The notes under the pieces are model-generated. The model did no database searches. It was not told where the DNA came from and was given only the letters and a program-made list of their open reading frames with translations. A stretch of DNA of 64,000 bases from NCBI GenBank assembly GCA_024579835.1, contig CP102060.1, positions 3,261,558-3,325,557 on the forward strand. The letters run 5' to 3'. How positions within the stretch are numbered: position 1 is the first letter of the stretch; each line of letters opens with the position of its first letter. This DNA comes from Clostridiaceae bacterium HFYG-1003. GTDB lineage: Bacteria; Bacillota; Clostridia; Clostridiales; Clostridiaceae. Below are positions 16,579 through 24,281 of this stretch, piece after piece. Position numbers and translations under genes: made by a program.

Positions 16579-17478
16579 TCAGTCCTGGATCTCAAGGAAG
16601 GTCTGTTTCAGGAGTTCATAGATCGTCAGGTAGCGTGAGCGGAAGTAGCTGTCCTTCAGCAGGACGAAATTAAATTCACGCTGTTCCGAAAAACCGGGGA
16701 TATGGATCACCGCGAGACGACCTTCCTCAATTTCCTTTCGCCCGGCCACCTCAAACAGAAACGTAATGCCCAGATCATCGGCTACCATTTTCTTGATGGC
16801 CGCCATATTGCCTATTTCGATCACTTTCTGAAAGGCGTGGAGCGAATAGTTATTTTTCTGCAGGATGTTTTCAAATATCTCCCGTGTGCCCGAACCCTGC
16901 TCCCGCAGTATGAGGCGGCTTTCGGTCAGCTTCTTGAAACTTGCCGCTCCTTGCGCCAGTTCTGATTTCGGGGAACAGACGGGAACAAACCGTTCGAGAC
17001 TGAACAGGGTGGAGTCGTACTGTGACTGATCGAACAGGCCTTCCACCACAATGAAATCCAGTTCACCGCTGTTCAGTCGCTCCAGCAGAACCTGGGTATT
17101 TGCGACGGACATATGGATTTTCAGGTCCGGGTATCTGTTCAGCAGGCGGGAGAGGATTCCAGGCATCACATACTCCCCGATCGACAGGGTGGCCCCGAAG
17201 GAAAACTGCATCGGAGCTGTCTGCGGGGACTGAATGTTCTCCTTGAAGTGTTTGGCATCCGAAAATACCGTCATGGCAAATTCTCTTAACTGTTCACCTT
17301 GCTGGGTCAGTCGGATTTTCCGGTTGGAGGTATCAATCAGCCGGCAGCCGTAGAGCTCTTCCAGATGTTTCATGTGCTGTGATACGGCAGGCTGCGTCAG
17401 ATGCAGAATCTCTGCTGCTTTCGTATAGCTTCGGCAGGAGCATAACGTTAAAAATGTTTCGTGTCTGAAATCAAGCAT
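16579..17478 (-). CDS. LysR-family regulator (CysB/CbbR/YeiE type)
   Basis: A 299-residue LysR protein. The HTH is in FLTLCSCRSYTKAAEILHLT and QPAVSQHMKHLEELYGCRL. The effector domain follows from about residue 90. I start it at 17478, where GGAG lies nine bases upstream. A longer open frame reaches 17610 but would run into the divergent promoter. It is divergent from a YeiH-family transporter, the usual yeiE-yeiH arrangement, so it probably controls that gene in response to a sulfur compound. Confidence 0.86.
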   Translation of the reverse strand: MLDFRHETFLTLCSCRSYTKAAEILHLTQPAVSQHMKHLEELYGCRLIDTSNRKIRLTQQGEQLREFAMTVFSDAKHFKENIQSPQTAPMQFSFGATLSIGEYVMPGILSRLLNRYPDLKIHMSVANTQVLLERLNSGELDFIVVEGLFDQSQYDSTLFSLERFVPVCSPKSELAQGAASFKKLTESRLILREQGSGTREIFENILQKNNYSLHAFQKVIEIGNMAAIKKMVADDLGITFLFEVAGRKEIEEGRLAVIHIPGFSEQREFNFVLLKDSYFRSRYLTIYELLKQTFLEIQD

Positions 17479-17601
17479 TATTTGGCACTCCATAATTTTA
17501 AGTAATAGATGAATAAGGATATATAATTTTAATTTATCAAATAGGAGTGATAAAATCAAACACAGGTCAACATCATCGAGAAGGAAAGGAATTTTATTCG
17601 T

Positions 17602-18612
17602 ATGAGTCATGTGAAAAAGTACATCCCGGGGATCACGCTCTCGGGCGCAATTGCCGCGGCGGCGTTTCTGATCAGCGATCTTCTCCCGGCCGGCATCCTG
17701 GGAGGAACACTCCTGGCACTGATTATAGGCATGCTGCTGAATCCGCTGATCGGATCCAATGAGGCGGTTGAAGCGGGGATCAACTGGTCCTCAAAGAGAA
17801 TTCTCCGGACGGGGATCATCCTGGCGGGGATCACGCTCAGCTTTTCTCAGGTTATTCAGGCTGGAAAGTATGCGTTGATCCTCATGGTGTTTACGCTGGC
17901 GACCTCTTTCGGAGTGGGGTATCTGTGCAAGAAAGTCTTCAAGATCAACTGGAAGCTGGCCAGCCTTCTGTCGGTCAGCACCGCGATTTGCGGAGGCACT
18001 GCAGTGGCAACCCTGGGACCGGCCATTCGGGCCAAGAACCGGGATATTGCCTACGCGATATCCGCAACCTTTATTTTTGACATCATTACTGTGATTGCCT
18101 TTCCCTGGATCGGACGACTGCTCGGTCTTGGCGATACCGGATACGGCCTGTGGATCGGTACCGCGGTGAATGACACTTCATCGGTCGTCGCGGCGGGATA
18201 TGCCTTTTCCGATGCGGCCGGGGTGCTGGCAACCATCGTGAAGCTGACGCGAACGCTGTTCATTGTTCCGGTCGTTCTGATCTTTTCCTGGATCTACGCA
18301 AAAAAAGAAGCGGATTCCCAGGCAGCGGAGAAGGTTGAGCTGGCAAAGATTTTTCCCTGGTTCATTCTGGGCTTTCTCGCTGTGGTCGCCATCCGAAGCG
18401 TCGGGTTGGTACCGGAGAGCCTGGTCCCAGGCATCGTGTTTTTTTCCAAATTTTTCCTGTCCATGGCACTGGCAGCGATCGGGCTGAAAACCAGCCTCAG
18501 GGAAGTCGCAGGGGTCGGCATCAAGCCGATGATCGCCGGAGTAATCATCGATACGTCAGTAGTATTCGTATCGCTGTTTGCTCAGGCAGGCATCCTGCAC
18601 TATCTGAAATAA
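17602..18612 (+). CDS. YeiH-family putative sulfate exporter
   Basis: A 336-residue membrane protein with about ten hydrophobic segments, of the Cons_hypoth698 (PF03601) family. Typical stretches are ILRTGIILAGITLSFSQV, LSVSTAICGGTAVATLGP, GTAVNDTSSVVAAGYAF and LAAIGLKTSLREV. Members are annotated as sulfate or sulfite exporters on thin evidence. AAGGAAAGGA precedes the ATG, and the divergent LysR gene is 123 bp away. Confidence 0.82.
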   Translation: MSHVKKYIPGITLSGAIAAAAFLISDLLPAGILGGTLLALIIGMLLNPLIGSNEAVEAGINWSSKRILRTGIILAGITLSFSQVIQAGKYALILMVFTLATSFGVGYLCKKVFKINWKLASLLSVSTAICGGTAVATLGPAIRAKNRDIAYAISATFIFDIITVIAFPWIGRLLGLGDTGYGLWIGTAVNDTSSVVAAGYAFSDAAGVLATIVKLTRTLFIVPVVLIFSWIYAKKEADSQAAEKVELAKIFPWFILGFLAVVAIRSVGLVPESLVPGIVFFSKFFLSMALAAIGLKTSLREVAGVGIKPMIAGVIIDTSVVFVSLFAQAGILHYLK

Positions 18613-18642
18613 CGTTCGGCGGTCAGCCAGCGGTTGAAAGAG

Positions 18643-18687
18643 AAAAGACTACATCAAAGGACATACCCTTCGATGCAGTCTTTTTTT
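18643..18687 (+). terminator. Terminator after the YeiH gene
   Basis: AAAAGACTACATC...AAGG pairs imperfectly with CCTTCGATGCAGTCTTTT and ends in a run of seven T. Confidence 0.65.
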
Positions 18688-18733
18688 GAACCTCGCTGCC
18701 GACGGCTCGGGCGGATGAAACCCGGAGTCCGGA

Positions 18734-19216
18734 TTAAGGCCTGGTCTGTTCCTCGATGCTTTCCGAATCCGTCTGATTGGACAGGGGATCGGGCTCTGAT
18801 ACGATCTGACGGATCAGATTCACCATGCCGTGGTCGTCAATCAGAACATAATGGTAGGGCAGGGCCAGTCCTTCGGTTTTCATGACAGAGTTCTTCATAA
18901 AAATATACTTGTTTTCATACTTGCCGCGGGAATACCAGATGGCCATGGTGGCCACTTCCTGTCCCGGTACGATGGGCGCCAGTCCCGGCTTAAGTTCCAT
19001 GGCAGCCAGGGTTTCGGTCAGGGCTTCGATTTCGTTGACGTGGACCGTTCGCAGAACCCGGGTCTGGTCACCGTAAGTCAGGATGATATGGCGGACATCG
19101 CGGTAGTCGATGGCTTCGGGAATAGCCCGGCCTCGCCCCAGAATCAGGGAGTAGGAGAGGATCAGGAGCGCCGCCAGACAGAGGCCGCTGATGATTCGAT
19201 TGGTGCGTTGTTTCAT
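18734..19216 (-). CDS. Membrane-anchored protein of unknown function
   Basis: 160 residues. A basic N-terminus and one hydrophobic segment (about residues 8-26, ISGLCLAALLILSYSLIL) suggest an anchored extracytoplasmic protein. The rest is a small alpha/beta domain (DVRHIILTYGDQTRVLRTV, then a strand-rich middle) and an acidic tail. I recognise no family. AAGGAG precedes the ATG and the Nudix gene ends three bases before it, so the two genes are probably cotranscribed. Confidence 0.65.
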   Translation of the reverse strand: MKQRTNRIISGLCLAALLILSYSLILGRGRAIPEAIDYRDVRHIILTYGDQTRVLRTVHVNEIEALTETLAAMELKPGLAPIVPGQEVATMAIWYSRGKYENKYIFMKNSVMKTEGLALPYHYVLIDDHGMVNLIRQIVSEPDPLSNQTDSESIEEQTRP

Positions 19217-19219
19217 GGA

Positions 19220-19690
19220 TTAAGCTCCTTCGTCAAATGTCAGAGGCGAATCGCCGGTTGAACCGTAGGTTCCGAACGCTTCCTGCACGCCGCCCTCGAA
19301 AAACAAGGGGAGCTGCTGGAGAAAGCCGGGGCACAGCCGGACCGTCGGAAGCTCGGCCAGGGGCAGCCAGGCCACAGGGCCTTCGGCTGAGTCGTGCAGC
19401 GAGCCGCCCAGGGCTTTGGACCGCACGCAATGAACCAGATACCGTTCGCCGTTCTCCCGGTTCAGCCAGTGAATGAGTCCGGTCAGGCGCAGCTGATGAA
19501 TCCGGATGCCGGTTTCCTCCAGCACTTCCCGGCGGGCGCAGTCCAGCACGGACTCATCCGCTTCCAGATGACCTCCGGGAAAGGTAATGCCGGGCCAGGA
19601 TTTGATCCGCTCCAGGGTCAGTACTTCATCCTGGTCGTTGGTCACCATCACCATCACGGTGAGATGACAGGCTGTGGTTTCCTGAAACAT
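19220..19690 (-). CDS. Nudix hydrolase (MutT-like)
   Basis: 156 residues with a complete Nudix box from Gly40 to Ile62 (GGHLEADES, then REVLEETGI), matching G-x5-E-x7-REU-x-EE-x-G-U. The family hydrolyses nucleoside diphosphates linked to another group, often oxidised dGTP. The exact substrate cannot be read. AAAGGAGG precedes the ATG. Transcription probably continues into the small membrane-anchored gene. Confidence 0.88.
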   Translation of the reverse strand: MFQETTACHLTVMVMVTNDQDEVLTLERIKSWPGITFPGGHLEADESVLDCARREVLEETGIRIHQLRLTGLIHWLNRENGERYLVHCVRSKALGGSLHDSAEGPVAWLPLAELPTVRLCPGFLQQLPLFFEGGVQEAFGTYGSTGDSPLTFDEGA

Positions 19691-19870
19691 GACAAATCCT
19701 CCTTTTATGGTCGATTTTGCTCTGAGATTTTAACACATGATTCCATTATACGGAGTGGAAAGCCATTCCGTAAAGGGACGATTCATGTTCTCCCGCTTTC
19801 TCCGGGACCGCACTTTCCTGGGGGGCCTTCTCCGGGGATCGGTAACGCCCGGTCAGGAGCAGGTGGTTTT

Positions 19871-19898
19871 CACCAACCGGGGTTAGCATCGGTTGGTG
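19871..19898. promoter_or_regulatory. Inverted repeat at the citC promoter
   Basis: CACCAACCG and CGGTTGGTG form a perfect 9-bp inverted repeat with a 10-bp spacer. It ends two bases before the -10 box of citC, so a bound protein would block or recruit polymerase. Confidence 0.65.
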
Positions 19899-19905
19899 AT
19901 ATAAT
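19897..19905 (+). promoter_or_regulatory. Extended -10 promoter of citC-ptsI
   Basis: TGA-TATAAT, 28 bp before the citC start. The -35 region lies within the inverted repeat. Confidence 0.6.
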
Positions 19906-19932
19906 GGAATCAGAAACAAAGCGAGGGATTCT

Positions 19933-20973
19933 ATGTATTATCCGGAAAAAATCAATCTGAACAATCCGCGGGCCATCCGTGAAGTGCGCGATTGGCTGGC
20001 CCGGCACTTTCATTTGAACTATGGCCCAGACGCCCAGGCGACCTATGTGGTGCGCGGGGAGGAGGAGCTGATTGCCACGGCTTCGCGCAGCGGCAATGTC
20101 TTTAAGTATTTCGGCATTCACCCCGATCACCAGGGGGAGAATCTGACCTCGATCCTTTTGGGCGCCCTCCTGGATGATGCCTTCGCCCAGGGCATCTATC
20201 ATTACTTTATTTTTACGTCGCCGGCCAGCCGGCCGCTTTTTCAGGCAGCCGGCTTTCAGCTCGTCATGGAAAATGAGTATGCCGCGCTGCTGGAGTCCGG
20301 CAATCGCGATATCAACTCCTACCTGGGTGAGCTCCGGCAGGAGCTGGGGGAGCCCGCCGGCACCCGCGGGGCAATTGTGATGAATCTGAACCCCATGACG
20401 CTGGGACACCTCTATCTGATTGAAACAGCCCGCCGTCAGGTGGATGAGCTGATCATCTTCCTGGTGGAGGAGGATCTGTCGCTGGTGCCGTTCCGCGACC
20501 GTCTGGCCATCGCCCGGGAAGCCGCCAGGGACTTGCCTGGCGTCAAAGTTCTTCCCGGGGGACCCTACATCATTTCTCAGGCGACTTTTCCCACCTATTT
20601 TCTGAAGCGGATGGATGACGAACTGGCAGCCTACACAACCACCGACGCAGGAATTTTTGCGAATTACTATGCCCGGCAGCTGGGGATCACCCACCGGTTT
20701 GTGGGAGAGGAACCCCTTGATCCAGTGACCGGAGCCTACAATGAGGCTCTGGCCAGGGAACTGGGGAAAACCGGCATTGCGTTCAGCATCATTCCGCGGG
20801 TGGAAGCCGAAGGCGGCGTAATCAGCGCCTCCAGAGTGCGGCGACATCTGGCCCGGGATGAATATGAGCAGGCTTTCCGCCTGGTTCCGCCGGCCACCCG
20901 GCGCTATCTGGAATCGACCGCGGGAGCTGACCTCATCACGAAAATCAAGGCAGAGGAGGCGAACATAAAGTGA
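19933..20973 (+). CDS. citC: [Citrate (pro-3S)-lyase] ligase, here likely acting on citramalate lyase
   Basis: A 346-residue protein with an N-terminal GNAT-like domain (FKYFGIHPDHQGENLTSILL) and a nucleotidyltransferase domain with NLNPMTLGHLYLIE (the HxGH-type ATP site in modified form) and ISASRVRRHL. CitC acetylates the thiol of the carrier protein prosthetic group using ATP and acetate. The only lyase in this window is the citDEF set of the methylaspartate pathway 6 kb upstream, so that is the probable client. It overlaps ptsI by four bases (GTGA). Confidence 0.92.
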   Translation: MYYPEKINLNNPRAIREVRDWLARHFHLNYGPDAQATYVVRGEEELIATASRSGNVFKYFGIHPDHQGENLTSILLGALLDDAFAQGIYHYFIFTSPASRPLFQAAGFQLVMENEYAALLESGNRDINSYLGELRQELGEPAGTRGAIVMNLNPMTLGHLYLIETARRQVDELIIFLVEEDLSLVPFRDRLAIAREAARDLPGVKVLPGGPYIISQATFPTYFLKRMDDELAAYTTTDAGIFANYYARQLGITHRFVGEEPLDPVTGAYNEALARELGKTGIAFSIIPRVEAEGGVISASRVRRHLARDEYEQAFRLVPPATRRYLESTAGADLITKIKAEEANIK

Positions 20974-22613
20974 TATACCAGGGAATTGCGGCGGCCGAGG
21001 GGTACGCCAGCGGCATAGTGCATCTGAAGCGGGACTGGGAACTGCTGATTGAGACCGGAAACCATTATGATCCACGTCAGGAACTGGCTCGCCTGGAGCA
21101 GGCCCGTCAGGAAGCCAGGCTTCAGCTGGAGGAAATTCGCCGTCAGGCAGCCATTGATCTGGGCGAAGATCACGCGGCAGTCTTTGATGCGCATCTGATG
21201 TTTCTGGAGGATCCGGAGTACATGGGAGCGGTGGAGTCAAAAATCCGGCAGGAGCGCCTGTCTTCCATGGCAGCCCTGGCCGAGGTGTCCGATCAGTTCG
21301 GTCAGATGTTTGCCTCGCTGGAGGATGAATACATGAGGGAACGGGCAGCCGATCTGGAAGACGTCAGCCGGCGACTGCTGCGCATCCTGTCCGGTGAACA
21401 GCCCGAGGAAGAGTCTCATGCCGAACAAACCGTGCTGGTGGCCAGGGATCTGACGCCTTCGGATACAGCAGCACTGGATCGTTCGAAAGTCATCGCCTTT
21501 GTCACCGATGCCGGCGGGCGGACCTCACACACCGCCATCATGGCCCGTTCCATGCAAATTCCGGCAGTGGTCGGCCTGAAGAACATCACCGCCCGGGTGA
21601 AGAGCGGAGACCATATGCTGGTGGACGGAAACCGGGGGGAAGTCCTGGTTAATCCGACTCCGGAACAGATTCGGATGTTTCACGAACAGGAACAGGAATA
21701 CCGGGAGGAGCAGGAAGCGCTGCGCCGCCTGATTCATGTCCGGACCCGGACGCTGGACGGCAAGGACATTGAAGTAGCCGCCAATATCAGCCGGCCTCAG
21801 GATGTCGACCAGGCCATTGCCAACGGGGCCGACGGAATCGGACTCTACCGGACGGAATTCCTGTACATGAACCGCCTGGACCTGCCCAGCGAAGAGGAAC
21901 AGGTGGAAGCCTTCCGCTATGTTCTGGAACGGATGGAGGGCAAGCCGGTCATCATCCGAACCCTGGACATCGGCGGCGACAAGGCGGCCCACTCCCTGGA
22001 TCTGCCCCGGGAGGAGAACCCCTTCCTCGGGTATCGGGCCATCCGGCTTTGCCTGGATCGCCCCGACCTGTTCAAGGTTCAGCTGCGGGCTCTGCTGCGG
22101 GCCTCGGTGTATGGCAATCTGAAGGTGATGTTTCCCATGATTTCCGGCATCGAGGAGTACCGGGCAGCCATGGCCCTGGTTGAAGACTGCCAGGCCGAAC
22201 TGGACCGGGAGAATATTCCCTGGAGCAAAACCATAGCCTGGGGCATTACGGTGGAGATTCCCTCCACCGCCATTATGGGAAAAGAGATTGCCTCTGAAGT
22301 TGACTTTCTCTCCATTGGAACCAATGACCTGACCCAGTACACCCTGGCCTGCGACCGGATGTCCGAAAAAGTTTCAGGACTGTACGACCCCATGCATCCT
22401 GCCGTCCTGCGCCTGATACAGATGACCATCGAAGGCGGCCATGCCTGGGGAAAAAGCGTCGGAATGTGCGGCGAAATGGCAGGAGATCCGGAAGCCATCG
22501 CGTTCCTGGTCCGGCTCGGACTGGATCAGTTCAGCATGGCCCCCGGCGGAATTCTGTCAGCCCGGGAGATCATTCTGCAGAGCGAAGCAGGGGATCCGGT
22601 CGATAAATATTAA
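20970..22613 (+). CDS. ptsI: Phosphoenolpyruvate-protein phosphotransferase (PTS enzyme I)
   Basis: 547 residues with the full enzyme I layout: an N-terminal HPr-binding/phosphohistidine domain with active-site His187 in GGRTSHTAIMARS, then a C-terminal PEP-binding barrel with DGIGLYRTEFLYMNR, KVMFPMISG and the GMCGEMAGD motif containing the catalytic Cys. The start is GTG, preceded by GAGGAGG and overlapping the citC stop, so the two are translationally coupled. HPr and sugar permease genes are absent nearby, which makes the coupling to citC unusual. Confidence 0.93.
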   Translation: MIYQGIAAAEGYASGIVHLKRDWELLIETGNHYDPRQELARLEQARQEARLQLEEIRRQAAIDLGEDHAAVFDAHLMFLEDPEYMGAVESKIRQERLSSMAALAEVSDQFGQMFASLEDEYMRERAADLEDVSRRLLRILSGEQPEEESHAEQTVLVARDLTPSDTAALDRSKVIAFVTDAGGRTSHTAIMARSMQIPAVVGLKNITARVKSGDHMLVDGNRGEVLVNPTPEQIRMFHEQEQEYREEQEALRRLIHVRTRTLDGKDIEVAANISRPQDVDQAIANGADGIGLYRTEFLYMNRLDLPSEEEQVEAFRYVLERMEGKPVIIRTLDIGGDKAAHSLDLPREENPFLGYRAIRLCLDRPDLFKVQLRALLRASVYGNLKVMFPMISGIEEYRAAMALVEDCQAELDRENIPWSKTIAWGITVEIPSTAIMGKEIASEVDFLSIGTNDLTQYTLACDRMSEKVSGLYDPMHPAVLRLIQMTIEGGHAWGKSVGMCGEMAGDPEAIAFLVRLGLDQFSMAPGGILSAREIILQSEAGDPVDKY

Positions 22614-22664
22614 AAAACTCTTCATACTTCCCGCCCTTTATTTAAAATATTTGACGGGTTTGTC

Positions 22665-22673
22665 TGATATAAT
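22665..22673 (+). promoter_or_regulatory. Extended -10 promoter of trxA
   Basis: TGA-TATAAT, 34 bp before the trxA start. The TTGACG at 22651 is too close to serve as a -35 box. Confidence 0.55.
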
Positions 22674-22706
22674 CAATTTACATTGAAGTCGAGGAGGACA
22701 AGTAGA

Positions 22707-23021
22707 ATGATCGAACATGTTACAGACTCCAATTTCGCTGACGTAGTGGAAAAAAGCAGCGAATTGGTATTAGTTGATTTTTGGGCCAGCTGGTGCGGTC
22801 CCTGCAAAATGCTGGGTCCCATCTTTGAAGAAGTGTCCGGTGAAGTTGCCGGCGTGACTTTTGCCAAGCTGAATGTAGATGAAAACCCCTCCACCGCTGC
22901 CCGTTATCGCGTTGGATCCATCCCAACCGTACTCGCCATTAAGAACGGCCGGGTCGTGGATACCATGGTCGGTTTCAAACCGAAGGCTGAAATCAAGAAA
23001 TTTGTTGAAAGAAACCGTTAA
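22707..23021 (+). CDS. trxA: Thioredoxin
   Basis: A 104-residue thioredoxin with the classical WCGPC active site (Cys30 and Cys33), the cis-proline loop GSIPTVLAI and the C-terminal GFKPKAEIKKFV. It reduces disulfides in cytoplasmic proteins. GAGGAGG lies nine bases before the ATG. It is a single-gene unit with its own promoter and a strong terminator. Confidence 0.96.
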   Translation: MIEHVTDSNFADVVEKSSELVLVDFWASWCGPCKMLGPIFEEVSGEVAGVTFAKLNVDENPSTAARYRVGSIPTVLAIKNGRVVDTMVGFKPKAEIKKFVERNR

Positions 23022-23061
23022 TCCGGTATTCCAGTAAGCAAAGCCAAACTTCAATAAACTC

Positions 23062-23090
23062 AAAAAACCAGGCCTCGCCTGGTTTTTTGC
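23062..23090 (+). terminator. Terminator of trxA
   Basis: AAAAAACCAGGC-CTC-GCCTGGTTTTTT, a perfect stem with a T tract. Confidence 0.85.
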
Positions 23091-23149
23091 ATCGAAGCAT
23101 TTCATTGAAAACGGCCAACTGTCCGCTTGAATCCCAGAAGACCCGGTTT

Positions 23150-23290
23150 GCGGAACAGTCGATTTACGGAACAGCTGGAGCAAAGAACAATGGGTCACGG
23201 TACAGTCGGAGCAAAGAACAGCGGATTCTGGAACAGTCGGATCGAGAAACAGTCGGATCGAGAAACAGTCGGACCATATACTGTCGGATC
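23150..23290. repeat. AACAGTCGGA-type direct repeats
   Basis: AACAGTCGGATCGAGA occurs at 23232-23247 and 23248-23263, and AACAGTCGGA again at 23264. More degenerate GGAACAG and GGAGCAAAGAACA units lie from 23150 to 23231. They fill most of the spacer between trxA and the acetyltransferase gene. Confidence 0.7.
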
Positions 23291-23323
23291 CAAACGTTGG
23301 ATCATAAAAGAGGAGAGAAACCA

Positions 23324-23842
23324 ATGACCTATCAATTGCATTCCATTGAGGGCGAGGAGGACCGGCAAAAGATCCTTGAGATATTCCAGTCCAATCCCGG
23401 ATATTTTCTGATGTTTCAGGGAAGGACCGCGCAGATGAGTGATGTCCTTTCGATCCTGGAGGAACGTCCGCCCGGCGACCCTTTGGTCGACAAGCAGTTC
23501 TGCCTGATTGAGGGGCAGACCGGGCAAGGCTCTCGGCCGGCCGCTGTGGCCGACTGGCTCAGGGATTACCCGGAAGCCGGCATCTGGTACGTTGGACTCT
23601 TCATGACGGCGGCTTCCCTTCATGGGACTGGCCAGTCCAGGGCAATCTACCGGTGGCTGGAAGAGCAGCTTCGGTCGGAAGGAGCGGTCAGAATCCGGCT
23701 GGCTGTGCTGAGGGACAATCACCGCGCCCTGCGTTTCTGGCATAACGCCGGCTTCCGCGAAACTGACCGCAGAACCCACGCCGGGGAGGGCGTCACGCAT
23801 CAGGTCATCGTCCTGGAGAAGCATCTGATGACCAGGGACTGA
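23324..23842 (+). CDS. GNAT-family N-acetyltransferase
   Basis: 172 residues. The acetyl-CoA site resembles the GNAT R/Q-x-x-G-x-G/A motif in MTAASLHGTGQSRAIYRWLEEQL. The C-terminal RLAVLRDNHRALRFWHNAGFRET is the usual beta5/alpha4 region. Substrate unknown. The chosen ATG has AAAGAGGAGAG upstream. A longer open frame begins at 23087 but runs through the repeats and lacks a ribosome site. Confidence 0.82.
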   Translation: MTYQLHSIEGEEDRQKILEIFQSNPGYFLMFQGRTAQMSDVLSILEERPPGDPLVDKQFCLIEGQTGQGSRPAAVADWLRDYPEAGIWYVGLFMTAASLHGTGQSRAIYRWLEEQLRSEGAVRIRLAVLRDNHRALRFWHNAGFRETDRRTHAGEGVTHQVIVLEKHLMTRD

Positions 23843-23906
23843 ACTGGGCGTCAATGCTGAGGAATAAGAGAAGAAAAAATAATTTTGTGAAAAATCTGGG
23901 AGCCCG

Positions 23907-23935
23907 TTGCCTTTTTTGATTGGAAGCAATATAAT
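23907..23935 (+). promoter_or_regulatory. Promoter of the cysK-cysE unit
   Basis: TTGCCT, a 17-bp spacer, then TATAAT at 23930-23935. Transcription would begin near 23942, giving a T-box leader of normal length. Confidence 0.75.
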
Positions 23936-23941
23936 TAGGAA

Positions 23942-24210
23942 CATAATCCCAACTGAATTACTAGGAAATACAGCGAAAAAGGAAAGTAGTCTGTCACGAA
24001 TTTTTAGAGAGAGCGTCTCATCGGCTGAAAGGATGCTTATTGGAAGGACAGGGGAAGTGCCCTTTGGAGTACAGCACCGAATCAAGTAGGCTGCTGCGGA
24101 ACCACCCGTTAACGTGGAGTAGCATGATCGTGCTATGGAAAAGTGGGCAAAAGCAATTAGAGTGGAACCGCGGAATTCATCCGTCTCTTGGATAAGAGAT
24201 GGATTTTTTG
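23942..24210 (+). promoter_or_regulatory. T-box riboswitch leader of cysK-cysE
   Basis: All landmarks are visible. A GGAAAGTA segment (around 23981) and AGAGAG (around 24007) belong to Stem I, with helices CTGTC/GACAG and GCGTC/GATGC. AAGTAGG and CCGTTAACG come next, then the T-box AGAGTGGAACCGCGG at 24159-24173, and a terminator stem CCGTCTCTT/AAGAGATGG followed by TTTTTT (24179-24209). The specifier region reads GAAGTGCCC. TGC (Cys, 24058-24060) suits the downstream genes, but strict alignment after GAA would give GTG. Uncharged tRNA should allow read-through into cysK. Confidence 0.9.
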
Positions 24211-24281
24211 TTTTTTCGCAGACCTTCACGCTCGAATTTGCTAGTTATTTCAGAGGAAATCAAAGAAAGAAGGTTATACAG

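Noticed and set aside
19870-21240. 456-codon minus-strand open frame opposite citC
   Set aside because: Overlaps citC and ptsI completely and crosses the citC promoter. No protein family features.
22651-22656. TTGACG as the -35 box of trxA
   Set aside because: Only 11 bp separate it from TATAAT. The TGA extension of the -10 explains the promoter without it.
24061-24100. TGC codons at 24090-24097 as T-box specifier
   Set aside because: They lie after the AAGTAGG element, outside the specifier loop position. The earlier GAAGTGCCC segment fits better.
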